From Neoceratodus forsteri (Eukaryota > Chordata > Ceratodontiformes > Ceratodontidae), in contig JADMNL010000028.1 in the NCBI GenBank assembly GCA_016271365.2, positions 99,727,501-99,791,500 on the forward strand: DNA of 64,000 nt, given 5' to 3'. The notes below the pieces were generated by a model that worked only from the letters and a program-made list of their open reading frames with translations, did not search any database and was not told the DNA's origin. Below are positions 21,231-32,820 of this stretch, one piece after another. Position 1 is the first letter of the stretch. Each line of letters starts with the position of its first letter. Made by a program: the position numbers and the translations under genes.

Positions 21231-21559
21231 GGCCTACCCTATTCCGGTATATCCGAATTTGGCTGTCTTTCCCCACCTCCGTGGCTGGAGTGGCGAACAA
21301 GTAGAGACCCTAGCCTTAGTGTGTCCCCCACTGGACTGTATGATGGTGTCCCTTTGTTGATTGGAACAAATGCTCATATGTTAGGAAGGCTGGCACAGTT
21401 GTGTTATGAAAAACAGGGGTCAAAGACTAGTAGAGCTTTAAGAGTTCGGCTTTAATTAAGAAGGCCTATGAGGCACAGAGAGATGCTGAAAAAACAGAAC
21501 CAGAGGAACCGGTCGGAATTGTATGGAAGAAGGATCCTGAGTCTCTGATCCTGGCGCCA

Positions 21560-22640
21560 AATGCCCAGTGTACCTTACAGGAGAGGTCCGTATCAGAAAG
21601 GATGTTAAGAATAAAATATTAATGTTGGATGCACCAGGCGATGGAAAATTGCCAGAGGGACTGCTGGTCAAGCCTAGTATTTTGCCCGCTAGAGCCCATG
21701 CTTATGCCAGAAGGGTAATGGTCCAAGTTCATAATGTGTCTGAAAGAGACATTCGAGTAAACAGAGGTTGCATCCTGGCTAATGTGCATTGTGCAGACAC
21801 TGCAGTGCTACCCAGCAGCAAGAGTTCAAGGAAGAATGACAGAGTAGCATACAGACTTGTTTGATTTCGACTCCCGCTGCCAGCTGAATGGAAAGTGAGG
21901 ATCAGTGAGAGCTTGCCCAGAGACCAGGTGTTTTCTTTAAAGGAATGGGATGTAGGATGCGTGCAAGGAGCTGAGCACAATATCCGGCTGCATGACGAAA
22001 GACCATTTCGTGAGAGGTCTCGACGCCTGGCACCTGCTGACATAGATGATGTGAGACGCATCTGCAAGAGATGTTAGCTGCTGGTGTAATACAAGATCCA
22101 GAAGCCCTTATGCTTCCCCCATTGTGGTAGTGAGGAAAAAGAATGGAACAGTAAGGATGTGTGTGATTATCGCACCTTAAACCGCGGACTATCCCTGATC
22201 AGTACACAATGCCCGCATTCAGGATGCTTTGGACTGCCTAAAGCGGGAGCAAGTGGTTCTCTGTGCTGGATCTCCAGTGGGTACTACCAGATCGATGACC
22301 CAGAGGACCGTGAGAGAGCCGGCCTTTATCTGTCCTTGGCTTCTATGAATTCATGAGGATGCCTCAAAGGGTTTCAGGTGCCCCAGCCACTTTTCAACGA
22401 TTGATGGAGGCGTGAAGTTGGGGACATGAACTTACTAGAGTGCCTGGTATACCTAGATGATGTTATTGTGTTTGGCAGCTCACTGGAGGAACATGAGAGC
22501 AGATTATTTTAAGTATTGGACCGACTGGAGGACTTTGGCCTTAAACTGTCCATTGATAAGTGTCAATTCTTTCAAACATCAGTAAGTATGTGGACACATA
22601 GTATCCACGAGGAATAGAGACCGACCCAAGTAAAGTTGAG
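21560..22640 (+). pseudogene. Gypsy reverse transcriptase, heavily frameshifted
   Basis: The segment 21568-21864 (LPEGLLVKPSILPARAHAYA, VMVQVHNVSERDIRVNRGCI) is the linker between protease and RT seen in Gypsy pol. RT proper follows in pieces: HNIRLHDERPFRERSRRLAP near 21980, CDYRTLNRG near 22160, GYYQIDDPEDRERAGL near 22280, and VYLDDVIVFGSSLEEHESR at about 22447-22503. The catalytic YLDD is intact. At least five frame disruptions make the gene dead. Confidence 0.85.
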
Positions 22641-22836
22641 GCCTTGACCACCTGGCCACAGCCCAAAATCTAAAGAACTGCAAAGATTCCTGGGATTCTG
22701 TGGTTATTATCGGTATTCATCAAGGACTATTCAAGGTGATCTACGCCCTTTACTTAACCTTACTCAAGGTATCCCCCAACCCACAAAAAATACCAAATCA
22801 GCGTCCTCAAGACTGAAAGAGTGTATTTTCATCCGA

Positions 22837-23310
22837 GTGAAGTATTTGGGGCCCGCTGGACTCCTGATTGTGAGACTACTTTTCATGAGATCATATATCA
22901 ACACCCATGCTCCAGTGCTGGCCTATGCCGATCCAAGAAAACCTCACGTCCTGCACACTGATGCTAGCTTGCAAGGGTTGGGGGCTGTGTTGTACCAAGA
23001 GCACGAGAATGGCCTGAGACCAGTGGCCTTTGCCAGTAGAAGCCTGACCCCATCCGAAAAGAACTATCCTGTACATGTTAGAGTTCCTAGCTTTGAAGTG
23101 GGCTATTGTTGACCAATTCCATGAGTACTTGTATGGGGCTAAATACTAGTAAAACTGACAATAATCCTTTGACCTATGTGCAGACCTCAGCTAAGTTGGA
23201 TGCCACTGGCCATAGGTGGCTTTCTGCATTATCTACATGACTATGCTCTGAATACCGAGCAGGTCTGAACCACATAGATGCTGATGCTCTCCCGGAGGCC
23301 TGTTCCCCAG
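22837..23310 (+). pseudogene. Gypsy RNase H
   Basis: HVLHTDASLQGLGAVLYQEH (about 22947-23005) contains the first catalytic Asp. PVAFASRSLTPSEKNYPVH follows, as is usual for Gypsy RNase H. The later part, in other frames, gives KTDNNPLTYVQTSAKLD near 23160 and NHIDADALP near 23270. In the family this enzyme removes the RNA strand during cDNA synthesis. It is broken by a stop at 23110 and shifts afterwards. Confidence 0.85.
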
Positions 23311-23729
23311 AATGATTGGGTCCGATTGGCAGAACCTGACATTCGGGCACTCTGCGGAAGTTTGACAGGGAGGAACAAATGTCCACGGACACAGTGGACT
23401 GCATGGTGGATTGCCTTGGGACCCTCTGAGAATTGCATACCTGCTGCTTGTGCCACTTTTCTGCAATAGACATTGGTGCACTGCCTCAGCTGGACAATGA
23501 CAGTATTCGGCGGGCTCAATCGCGATCCCATGATCAAAGCAGCTTAGAAGCCCTCTATGCAGGAAAAGATGTGTCAAATCGCTCCACTGATTTGAGAACT
23601 GCACTGTTATAAAGAAGGTCCTAAGTTGAAACTGATCAATAAACTGTTATACAGAGAAACAGTAGACAGAGGGGACAAGTAGACAAACAACAACTAGTGC
23701 TACTGCCTTTGGAGACTCAGTACTGAGGG

Positions 23730-24640
23730 TCCTTGCACAACCACATGGGCACCTTGGTATGAACAGAACACTTGACTTGAGTGAGATCCAGATTCTATTG
23801 GCCTAAGATGGGGGCTGATGTGGAGCAACACATTCGAACTTGTAGTCGCTGCTTACAGAGAAAGCTTTGCCCCAGAGGGCTGCCCCCTTGTTAACATCAC
23901 CACCAGTGCACCCATGGAGCTGGTCTGTATTGATTTTCTGAGTTTGGAGTCAGATCAAAGAAATATCAGTAATGTGCTGGTGGTCACTGACCATTTCACG
24001 AGATATGCCCAAACTTTCCCCACGAAGACCAGAAAGCATCCACTGTGGCCAAAGTACTTGTGAAAACTTTTGTTCACTATGGGGCTCCAAAGAATCCATT
24101 CTGATCAAGGGAGAGACTTTGAGGTCGTCTGATCAAAGAGATGCTTTCTCTGTGGGGAGTCACGAAGTCCAGAACCACTCCTTACCACCCCAGGGGACCC
24201 ACAGCCTGAACGTTTCAACCGCACTTTGCTAGATATGCTAGGCACCCTGCACCCAAAGGACAAGCCTAGATGGAGCCAACAAATTAGCACCCTGGTACAT
24301 GCTTATAACTGCACCAAAAGTGATGCCACTGGATTCTCCCCTACCGCCTGATGTTTGGAAGAGAAGCTCAACTACCAGTAGATGTGTGTTTTGGGGTCTC
24401 TCCTGATGGGGTTCAAGCTGACAACTATTTACAGTATGTGCAAAGTTAAAAGGCCTACTAACTCATGCGTACCAACTGGCTCAAACCATGGCTGCCAAAG
24501 AAATCAGCCAACAAAAGGCATGATAAAGGGTGAAAGCACAGGAACTCCAGGAGGGAGATCGGGTATTGCTAAGAAATCTGGGACTGCATGGCAAGCACAA
24601 GATTGCTGACCGATGGCACCATCTCCTCACATTGTAGTGG
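23730..24640 (+). pseudogene. Gypsy integrase
   Basis: Zinc-binding N-terminus: HMGTLG near 23745, then RTCSRCLQRK near 23835. Catalytic core: LVCIDFLSLESDQRNISNVL with the first Asp; LVVTDHFTRYAQTFPTK; HSDQGRDFE near 24100 with the second Asp; and PERFNRTLLDML near 24205 with the Glu. Then PVDVCFGVSPDGVQADNYLQ near 24380. The usual target of the family is chromatin DNA joined to LTR ends. Frame breaks near 23855, 24060 and 24350 inactivate it. Confidence 0.85.
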
Positions 24641-25795
24641 GCAAACTAGATGATCTGCCAGTGTACAAAGTAAGGCCTGAGAATAATTCAAAGATGTAAA
24701 ACAATACATAGAAATCATTTACTGCCCATTGGACAAATCTTAATTGAGTCTGAGCCCTAGAAGATGCCCCCTCTGGACCAGTGACTAGAGCTGCTGCTAA
24801 GAAAAGATCAAGAAAGTCTGCACCTACAGAAGCAAAGTTAAAGTGTTCCCTCCACAAGTCCCAGTTGAGCATGACTGTTCAGTCCATATCGGAAGAAGTG
24901 AGAGTGACTTTGAATACTATCCTTCTTACTGAACTGAGTCAATTGTTTGAGGCAATCCCTAGTCAATACGGAACAAGCTGGGCCTTCTGGACTGTCTAGG
25001 CCCCAGCTTCATCCCTGGAGCCAATGCTCCCAGAAAGTGAAATGCAAAGCATCAGATCAGATGAAATGGAATCATTGTGCATGGTTGAACTGTTTTGAGC
25101 TTTCAGGGAGAAAATGATAGATTGGGGCAGACTGGTGATACACCGAACAAGAAGAGTATTTTGAGTGCCCTGACAGTCCACTGCCAGTGTCGAAAGCTCT
25201 CCATGCGAGCCAAATGTTGTGGACTCAGAAACTGTAACTCCTGGAGCTGAAAGTGCCCCAAGTTCTAGCCTCTCTACCCATGGAGACTCCCTGACAAGTG
25301 TGGACAATGCTGAAAATGAGGCTCAGAGTGCAGAGACTGTAACAGTTCCCCTAGAAGACTGGTCGAGCTGTAAAGCCTGTGGTGCACCTCAGTTATGATT
25401 CCCTTGGGAGGCCTGTGGATTTGCCTCTCAATGTTGTCCATAAAGAGTGTATGTGTCCCCGAGCTCACTGCCAAACTGAGCATCAGTGCTAACTCCAAGT
25501 TACTTGTGTTGCCCTCTAAGTATGGTGCCTTGCCCCATCCAGCCCCAAGGTAACTGATAGGAAGGCCCCCTCTCTTCAGGTTTCATGTACAAGAGGTAAT
25601 AACTTGAGTTATGGTACAATGTGTATGTAATACTGTGTAAAGAGTGACGTACTGCAATGTTTCAGAAATGTGTTCTTGGTAAAATGATATATTGATGATG
25701 ATTACATATGCGAGCCTAATGCAAATGTATATGGTTGCAGTTGAAACTTATAGAATTGCCTTGAGCGGACGTCAAGCTTTCCCAAGCCAGGAAGG
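24641..25795 (+). other. Gypsy 3' region between integrase and 3' LTR
   Basis: The integrase tail (VVGKLDDLPVYKVRPE near 24640) is followed by a basic stretch (TRAAAKKRSRKSAPTEAK at 24784-24837) and then sequence with no recognisable domain. No envelope signature (no signal peptide plus membrane anchor) is visible. A short purine run 'aggaagg' just before 25796 could be the polypurine tract. Confidence 0.55.
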
Positions 25796-27382
25796 TGTAA
25801 CCCCCTGCAAATGGGGTTCCCAAAAGACTTCAGGAGCTTGCTTGAATGCTCCAAGCCTGAATGGTGTTTGGCATTTAAGCCATTTATCAGTGAGTGTTTT
25901 AGAGCCTCTGGTACTGTCTCTTTAAGAGCTGTCTGCTTGCAGACATAATTAATTTATATAAGGGGGACTGTGTGCTTCTCTGAGTACCACTCGAGCTGCT
26001 ATCATTCACTTAATTTTGCAGTCACTAGAGTGCAAAGGAACCTATCTGAAAGATGTAACTGTTTACCAGAAATTATTTAGTAATAATGAAATTACAGTTT
26101 GTCTAACCTGCTTTCTTTGCAGTCAGAACTGTGTCTGCTAGTTCCCCATTCTAGTTTTGAACTGCTGAACTGGACCAATCATGTGGGGTAAGCTAGCTCT
26201 AAAATGGTGCCTTAGACGAATCAGAACTTGGACTCATAATCTGAGCCAGCCACAAGAGGATTGTATGGGCAGTGACTCTGGGAGATGTAGTTTAGACTTC
26301 AGTGCCTTTTGGACCAACAGCAGCAGTCTATTGTGGTGACAGCCAATCCAGTCAAGAACTGGGAGGAACTCAAAGGAAGTGCCGTTTTTGTCGGTTGGAG
26401 TTCTGTTGAGCTTTGGCAGTGAAGAAGGAAGGAGCCTGTACTTTTTCAGTGTGCAGTTTTAGTCAAAAAACGTGTAAGGCCCAGAGTTCGGTCTGCAGCT
26501 TGTTAGGACTGAATCCGTCCTGTGAAAAGAATCAAGGATCTCTGAAGAGTAGAAACCAGGCTCACCTGTAGAAGACTGGAGGATTGCTGAAAATTACACT
26601 CGGTCTGTCAGGAACTGAATCTGCTGTGTGTTCTCCCGGGTATTGTGCAGTAATGCGATCGGGATACAGATGCAGCCTGCCTGGTATAGTGCTTTCTTTT
26701 ATATGGATGTGTGAAGAGGTTTGTGTACCTCAAGTGAGCCCTGCTGACATTGAAGGACCCTATCTTATTTGGAGGTCGTGAGTACTAATTCAGGGTCGCT
26801 CCTGTTGAATTGCCACATTAAATCCAAATGGAATTACTGTACTGCTGACTGTTTAATTCTCCTTTTCTCTGTGTGAAAGGGCCCTACCAGCTGCCACGGT
26901 TTGGACTAGCCACTAGGGCTTGGGTACCCAGGGACAGTAACTGATAGGGATAGGCCTGTGCACAGAGCCATAGGTAGATTATTAGAGTGATAAGCTAATT
27001 AACCTGATTTCCCGTCCTTGTTATATCCCTAAATAAATCAGAGCTGCTTGTTTCAGCAAAGTTATACTGCCTGAGGTATTTGTCTATGTTAAAGTACTGT
27101 ACTGTGATTGTTGCACTGTATCTCATTTCACAGGAGGTCCCAGTGCCGGAACCAGACCTGGGGGTAAGTGTATACTGTGAAGGTAATTCTGATGTATTGT
27201 GTGGCCACTAGTGGGAAGAAAGGGGTTGCAGTGTCCCAGAGGCTGTGACCAAGTTAGTTTAACTATTGCAAACCCTGACCTCTGGGTGGAGGCACCCGCC
27301 ATTGGATCCAGGCCCCTCAACCTGTTAGTGGCAAATCAGGCAGGGGTAGTAGCCCCTGGGATAGCGCCATCTAGGGGTTACA
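25796..27382 (+). repeat. Gypsy 3' LTR
   Basis: 1587 bases, nearly identical in content to 17725-19320 with scattered indels. AATAAA is at about 27032. The element ends 'ggggttaca' followed by CTAA, the second target-duplication copy. Confidence 0.93.
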
Positions 27383-27386
27383 CTAA

Positions 27387-28725
27387 GATCGAGCGAGTGA
27401 GAGAGGGGGAGTGACCGAGCTCAACTGAGCTCTCTCGGGACTGTGGCAGATTTCTCTGTGGGCAGAAAAAGGTGCCAGTGCAGGCAGGAGCCCAGTACAA
27501 AAGGGCAGCCTGCAGCACTGGGAGAAACGGAATGAGCGCGTGAGGGAGGAGGAGTGAGCAAGCTCAACAGAGCTCTGTCAGGACTGCTGCAGATTTCTTT
27601 GTGGGCAGAAAAGGCATCAATGCAAATAGGGGCCCAGTACAAAAGGGCAGCCTGCAGCGGTGGGAGAAACAGAACGAGCGAGTGAGGGAGGAGGAGTGAG
27701 CAAGCTCAACGGAGCTCTGTCGGGACTGTTGCAGATTTCTTTGTGGGCAGAAAAAGGTGTCAGCGCAGGCAGGGGCCCAGTACAAAAGGGAAGCCTGCAG
27801 CGGCGGGAGAAACAGAATGAGCGAGTGAGAGAGGGAGAGTGAGCGAGCTCAGCGAGACTCTGTTGGGACCGCTGCAGATTTTTTTGTGGTCAGAAAAAGG
27901 TGCCAATGCAGGCTGGAGCCCAGTACAACAGGGCAGCCTGCAGCACCAGGAGAAATGGAATGAGCGAATGAGAGAGGGGGAGTGAGCGAGCTCAATGGAG
28001 CTCTGTCAGGACTCCTGCAGATTTCTTTGTGGTCAGAAGAAGGCGTCAGCACAGGCAGGGGCCCAGTACAAAAGGGCAGCCTGCAGTGCTGGGAGAAACA
28101 GAACGAGTGAGTGAGGGAGCTCAACGGAGCTCTGTCGGGACTGCTGCAGATTTCTTTGTGGGCAGAAAAAGGCACCAACGCAGGCTGGAGCCCAGTACAA
28201 AAAGGCAGCCTGTAGCGCCAGGGGAAACAGAATGAGCGAGTGAGAGAGGGGGAGCGAGCAACCTCAATGGAGTTCTGTTGGGACAGCTATGAACTTCTTT
28301 GTGGGCAGAAAAAGGTGCCAATGCAAGCAGGATCCCAGTACAAAAGAGCAGCTTGCAGTGCCGGGAGAAATGGAATGAGCGAATGATAGAGGGGGAGTGA
28401 GCGAGCTCAACGGAGCTCTGTCGGGACTGGTGCGAATTTCTTTGTGGCCAGAAAAAGGTGCCAACACAGGCAGGAGCCCAGTAGAAATGGGCAGCCTGCA
28501 GTGCCGGGAGAAACAGAATGAGTGAGTGAGAAAGGGGGAGTGAGCAAGCTCAATGGAGCTCTGTCAGGACTGCTGCAGATTTCTTTGTGGGCAGAAAAAG
28601 GCGCCAACGCAAGCAGAATCCCAGTACAAAAGGCAGCCTGCAGCACTGGATAAAATAGAATGAACGAGTGACAGAGGGCAAGTGAGCGAGCTCAATGGAG
28701 CTCTGCCGGACTTTCGAGTTGCCCA
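27387..28725 (+). repeat. Nine tandem 143-bp monomers
   Basis: The phrase 'cagatttctttgtgggcag' or a close variant recurs at about 27449, 27590, 27733, 27876, 28018, 28147, 28290, 28433 and 28576. Spacing is 143 bases, except for one unit of about 129. Each unit also has 'gagctctgtcgggactg', 'cccagtacaaaagggcagc' and a purine-rich 'gagcgagtgagagaggg'. The array lies directly upstream of the CR1-group ORF1 region. I read it as that LINE's 5' monomer array, comparable with monomer promoters of some other LINEs. An unrelated satellite is the alternative. Confidence 0.8.
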
Positions 28726-30159
28726 CCCTCCCGCCCATGGTCCTCTGTGGTCCTACTGTATATTACTGCAGGGTCCCTGGAGTGGAGACAAAGCAATGAT
28801 TGGATGCTTTTAGGATTGCTGTAACAATACATATTTATTTGTTCTGTTTATTTCTCTAACTGAGCTGAATAATACTTGGAGTGCAATACGATTTCTAACT
28901 GGGCTAAGTGAAACTATATGACAGCTGAGAACAAAAAGTATGGTAGCTGAGGGGTGAAAACCGGACAAGGAGGCTTTAGGGTTGCTACAGTACAGTATCT
29001 AATGGATAAGATTTGAAACTGAATTAACCCAGTCGGCAAGGAAGCAGTAAGGGGACTAGTGTGGGGAGGAACAGGAATTTGAGTAAATAGGGGCCTACCA
29101 GTTGTAGTAGGGTACAGAACCTGGGAGTAAGAGCTCATAACATAAGACTGGGGACAAAATGGGGCAGGTGCCACTTGTCAATAGGGCAGGCATCTTTGGA
29201 AGGGTGGTGGGGTGTACAGGGTGTGGGTCCGCCATGATTCTGGATTGGGCTTGGAGGATGGGGGGATGTACAGTATGGTCTGTAGACGACAGGCTAGTTT
29301 GAGGGAGGAACTGTGGAGGTTAGGAAGGAGTCTAAGTGGCAGGGCAGATGAGTATGGTAGGCATCCTGGCTGGAGGGGGGAATAGGGGATGGCAAGGGGC
29401 GGAGGAAGAACAACTAGGGAGTGGACCTGACCCCAGTATCAGTGGCACTAACAGAAAAGAGAGGAAAAGGGAGGGTGCCTGGGGCGAGGGGGGCCTCCTG
29501 ATGGGGGAGGAAGAGACCACGAGCAGTACCAGGGGAGAGAGCAGAATGCTGCGGGTAGGGAGGGACCAGGGGTGGGACCAGGGGTTGCACGGAGGGGAAC
29601 AAGTAGGAGGGGGGAACCAATAGGTGGAAGAGATGTAGGAGGGGTATCAACTAGGAATAGATTCGAACCTCTGCTATGGGAGAGAGGGTGGAGCAGGAAC
29701 ATACTGAAGGGGAGAGGACAAGCAGGGCATGAGAAGGATGGCAACAGGCAGGAGAAGAAATAACTAGGATGAAAGGGTAGAAGAGGGACTAGTAAGGAAG
29801 GGGGGGTGGTGACTGCAGAAGAGAAGGCTATGGGAAGGGGGAAGGATGGGAGGAGCATCACTATTGGGGTAGAAGGGAATGGGGGCTCTAAATCGACAAC
29901 AGCGGGGATAGGAGAGGGGTTGGAAATCAGCAGGGGAGGAGGGGAGGTTGACATGGGAAGCCCAGCAGGAAGTAGTCAGGTTGGGAAGGGGTTCAAGGGG
30001 GATGGGAGGAATAAGGCAGAGAAAAGGGGTGAGGTGGAAGTGAGGTACAGATACAGAAGTCACAGAGGGAGCAGCTGGTGGGGGTAAGGGCAGGGAAGAA
30101 GCGAATACTAGGGTGGTGGAAGGGGCATTAGAAGGAAAGGAGGTAAGGGACGGGGGTAC

Positions 30160-30665
30160 TCATCCTGGGGATTCTATACTGAAAGGGGTGAGATAAGGCA
30201 GCGGGTGAAGGCACAGCCATATTTGGGTTGAAGCTATCCCCAGGTTGACTGCAGGGGCAGGGCAAGCACTGCTCAAGTGTGCAGTGAGGGGGAGGAAGAA
30301 ACCTCATTTAGTGTTGCATGTGGATACAAACGACTTGGCGGGGGGGGACTGTGGAAGTAGTGAAGGGGAGGTTCGAGTAGTTGGGCAGGCAGTGTGAGGG
30401 GGTGGGGGAATCGGTGGCATTCTCGGAGGTACTGCCGGTACCATGTGCAAGCATGGGGAGGGAGGCTAGGATTGAGGACTTCAATGAGTTTCTGAGGGAT
30501 TGGTGCTACACCAAAAATTATGGGTTAGTGACTAACTGCGGTAGGGTCTGGAGGGAATAATGAATGACTTGTACACGAGGAACAAGGTACACTTCAGCAG
30601 GATGGGGAGGGGAGTATTAAAGGCAGGATTAGAGGGGTATATCTCTACTAAGGTGGATTTAAACT
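30160..30665 (+). pseudogene. CR1 ORF1 SGNH-type esterase domain
   Basis: The nucleophile block LGDSILKGV is at about 30164-30190. HVDTNDL (30320-30337) matches the G/H-x-T-N-D block. NEFLRDWCYTKNYGL is near 30483. DLYTRNKVHFSRMGRG near 30565 corresponds to the D-x-x-H block, but the Asp is replaced by Asn. Such an esterase is known in ORF1 of CR1-group LINEs, where it may act with RNA binding. Several frame breaks and the Asp-to-Asn change indicate an inactive relic. The frame upstream of 30160 is too G-rich and scrambled to define a start. Confidence 0.75.
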
Positions 30666-30912
30666 AATGGGGGGGTGACCAATAGACTGAGGTTGGTAGA
30701 AAGGTCCAGACAGGGAAGCCTAATAAGCTCACCCCCCTAGATATAGGTAAAGGTGGAGGCATAGTAACCCTGGAAGGGGGCAGGCAGAGTGGTCTTACTG
30801 TAATACAGATGGCACCACCACCCAATAAGAATAAGAAGGAGAAAGGGCGCGGACTACTGGGAGGAGGGATACAAGCCAAGGAGGAGAAGAGTGAGGAGAA
30901 GGAGGGGTATGG

Positions 30913-31625
30913 GTGGAAGGTGGTCTGACTAAATGGATAGAGAACTGGTTACAAGGAAGAGTGCAGAGGGTGGTGGTGGTGGTGGGGTGGCTCTCGGCAC
31001 CAAGAGCAGTGACAAGCGGGGTGCCGCAGGGGTCAGTGCTGTGCCCAGTGCTATTTGGGCTCTTTATCTCTGATATAGCACACGGACTGGGGAGCAGAGT
31101 TAGTCTGTTCTCACATTACACCAAATTGGGGGCAGTGGTGGATGAAGAGGATGGATGGGAAAAACTGCAGGGGATCTAACCAAACTACAGACATGGTCGG
31201 TGGAGTGGCAGCTAGGATTCAGTGCAAAGAAGTGTAAGGCGATGCACTTCAGGGCTAAGAACCAGAAGAGGGACTATTGGTTTGGAATCACAGAGGAAGA
31301 GAAGGACCTGGGAGCACGAACAACTTGGCCCAGTGCAGAAAAGCAGCAGCGAAGGCAAACTGGATGCTGGGATGCATTGCAAGGGGTGCTTATCCATACA
31401 CAGGGATGTGATCCTACCTCTCTACAGATCATCGGTCACACCACACCTACAGCACTGTGTGCAATACTGGAGGCTATACCTGAGGAGAGAAATAAAGTTA
31501 CTGGAGGAGGTGCAAAGGAGGGCAACAAAAATGTTAAAGGGGATGGAAGGAAAGGAATATGAAGTTAGGCTGATGGAGCTGAACATGTACACACTGGAGG
31601 AGAGGAGGGATGGGGGATATGATTG
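30913..31625 (+). pseudogene. CR1 reverse transcriptase remnant, active site lost
   Basis: Starts with LTKWIENWLQGRVQRVVV and continues SGVPQGSVLCPVLFGLFISD, the motif B area. Motif C reads LFSHYTKLGAV where the family has F-A-D-D-T-K-L, so both catalytic Asp are gone (31108-31131). Then WSVEWQLGFSAKKCKAMHF and a C-terminal part in other frames (VILPLYRSSVTPHLQHCVQYW; RRATKMLKGMEG). With the endonuclease missing and the active site lost, it is dead. Confidence 0.85.
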
Positions 31626-32026
31626 AAGTGTTTATCTACCTGAGGGGGTAAATAAATAAACCTAGCACCGAGGGGGTGTTTAAACTGAGGAGTGGAAGAG
31701 AGACGAGGGGGCACAGACTTAGGTTGGAGGGGGGACGTTTCAAGAGGGAAATGAGGAGGCACTACTTCTCTGATAGGGTGATGTCCAGTTGGAATGCGCT
31801 GCCAGAGTGGGTGGTAATATGTAGGACAGTCAATAGCTTTAAGGAGGAGTAGGATAAAGCAAGAGAAAGAGTCGGGGGGCAGGGGCTGGGAAAAGCCGGG
31901 TAGGAACTGAGGGGGAGGAGGCTGGGGCAGCTGCAATCTAGGGTGCTAGCTGCACACTCAGGCAGACTTAAATAGATTGATTGGTGTGTTCTGCTGGCAG
32001 AGTCATATGTCCGTATGTATGTTTGT

Positions 32027-32820
32027 ATGTAAAATCATAGTGACACTGTTCATTAGCAGAGATCCTAAAATGCCTATGTTGAAAATTTGGTGACAAATGT
32101 CCACAAAATGACTGTGTTACAAGCGTGCATTGTGCAGTTTCCATGCACCCTCATAACTTCACAAATCTGTAGTATTTTCACTCCAGATTTTCAACATTGC
32201 TATTTTTCCAAACCTCCTTATGAACAGTACAGCTGTCATTTTTAACATTCTGCCCGAAATATGCATTTACACATCGGGCGCAGAATACCGCAGTTGCTGT
32301 GGGAAATCAATGTTCGGGACAGATTAAGAACATCATAGTGACAGTGTTCATGAGCAGAGGTCACAAAATGCCTGTGTTGAAAATTTGGTGAAATAATTCC
32401 ACTAAATGACTGTGTTATACGCATGCGTTGCGCAGTTTCCATGTACACTTGGAAGTTTGAGTACTTTTATTATTTTCACTACAGATTTTCAACATTGTCG
32501 TCTCTTCACACCTCCCTATGAATGGTACAGCTGTCATTCTTCACATCCTGCCCAATCTGTGTTTTCATGCATCTGGTGCACAATGGCAGGGTCGCTGTGG
32601 AAACTCAAATTTCGGGACACATTGACAAAATCACAGTGCCACTGTTCATGAGAAGAGGCCCCAAATGCTTTCATGAGGTGGGGGTCACAAAATGGCCATG
32701 TTGAAAATTTGTACTGCAAATACCAACAAATGCCTGGAGCATTATGGTTTCTAACCATAATGCACCCTTTACGGACTGACAGACATCAGGGGTGTGCCTT
32801 TGGATTGCTGGCTGTAATTA
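32027..32820 (-). repeat. Right arm of the long inverted repeat, middle part
   Basis: Continues the arm interrupted at 17720: 'aaatcatagtgacactgtt' here corresponds to 'aacagtgtcactatgattt' in the left arm near 3478-3496. Quasi-palindromic units run to about 32720. They are followed by 'tatggtttctaaccataat' and 'actgacagacatcaggg', the inverse of 2740-2780. It ends at about 32820 where an L2 enters. Confidence 0.75.

Larger units (their letters stand above)
17725..27382 (+). mobile_element. Ty3/Gypsy LTR retrotransposon, complete but decayed
   Basis: Two direct LTRs of about 1.6 kb (17725-19320 and 25796-27382), both starting TGTAAC and ending GTTACA, flanked by CTAA at 17721-17724 and 27383-27386. 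Between them in order: primer-binding site, Gag, protease, RT, RNase H, integrase, which is the Ty3/Gypsy order. All genes carry frameshifts and stops, and no env is visible. The LTRs are closely similar, differing mostly by 1-3 base indels, suggesting moderate age. A solo LTR of the same family lies at 47379-49165 and a diverged relative at 55508-59273. Confidence 0.92.
28726..32026 (+). mobile_element. CR1-group LINE with internal deletion
   Basis: Contains a purine-rich 5' part (28900-30100), an ORF1 esterase-like domain (30160-30665), a short RT region (30913-31560), and the 3' end with 'gggcacagacttaggttgg', 'atgaggaggcactacttctc' and a final 'gtatgtatgtttgtatg' tail. The endonuclease and the front of RT are missing between about 30700 and 30910, so ORF2 is internally deleted. 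The element entered the right inverted-repeat arm; arm sequence resumes at 32027. Confidence 0.8.

Noticed and set aside
24641..25795. Envelope gene, i.e. an endogenous retrovirus
   Set aside because: No signal peptide, membrane anchor or furin-type site is visible and the Gag/pol type is Ty3/Gypsy.
29448..29954. 168-codon proline/serine-rich minus-strand ORF
   Set aside because: Reverse complement of a purine-rich LINE strand. The composition alone creates a Pro/Ser/Leu-rich open frame; no domain seen.
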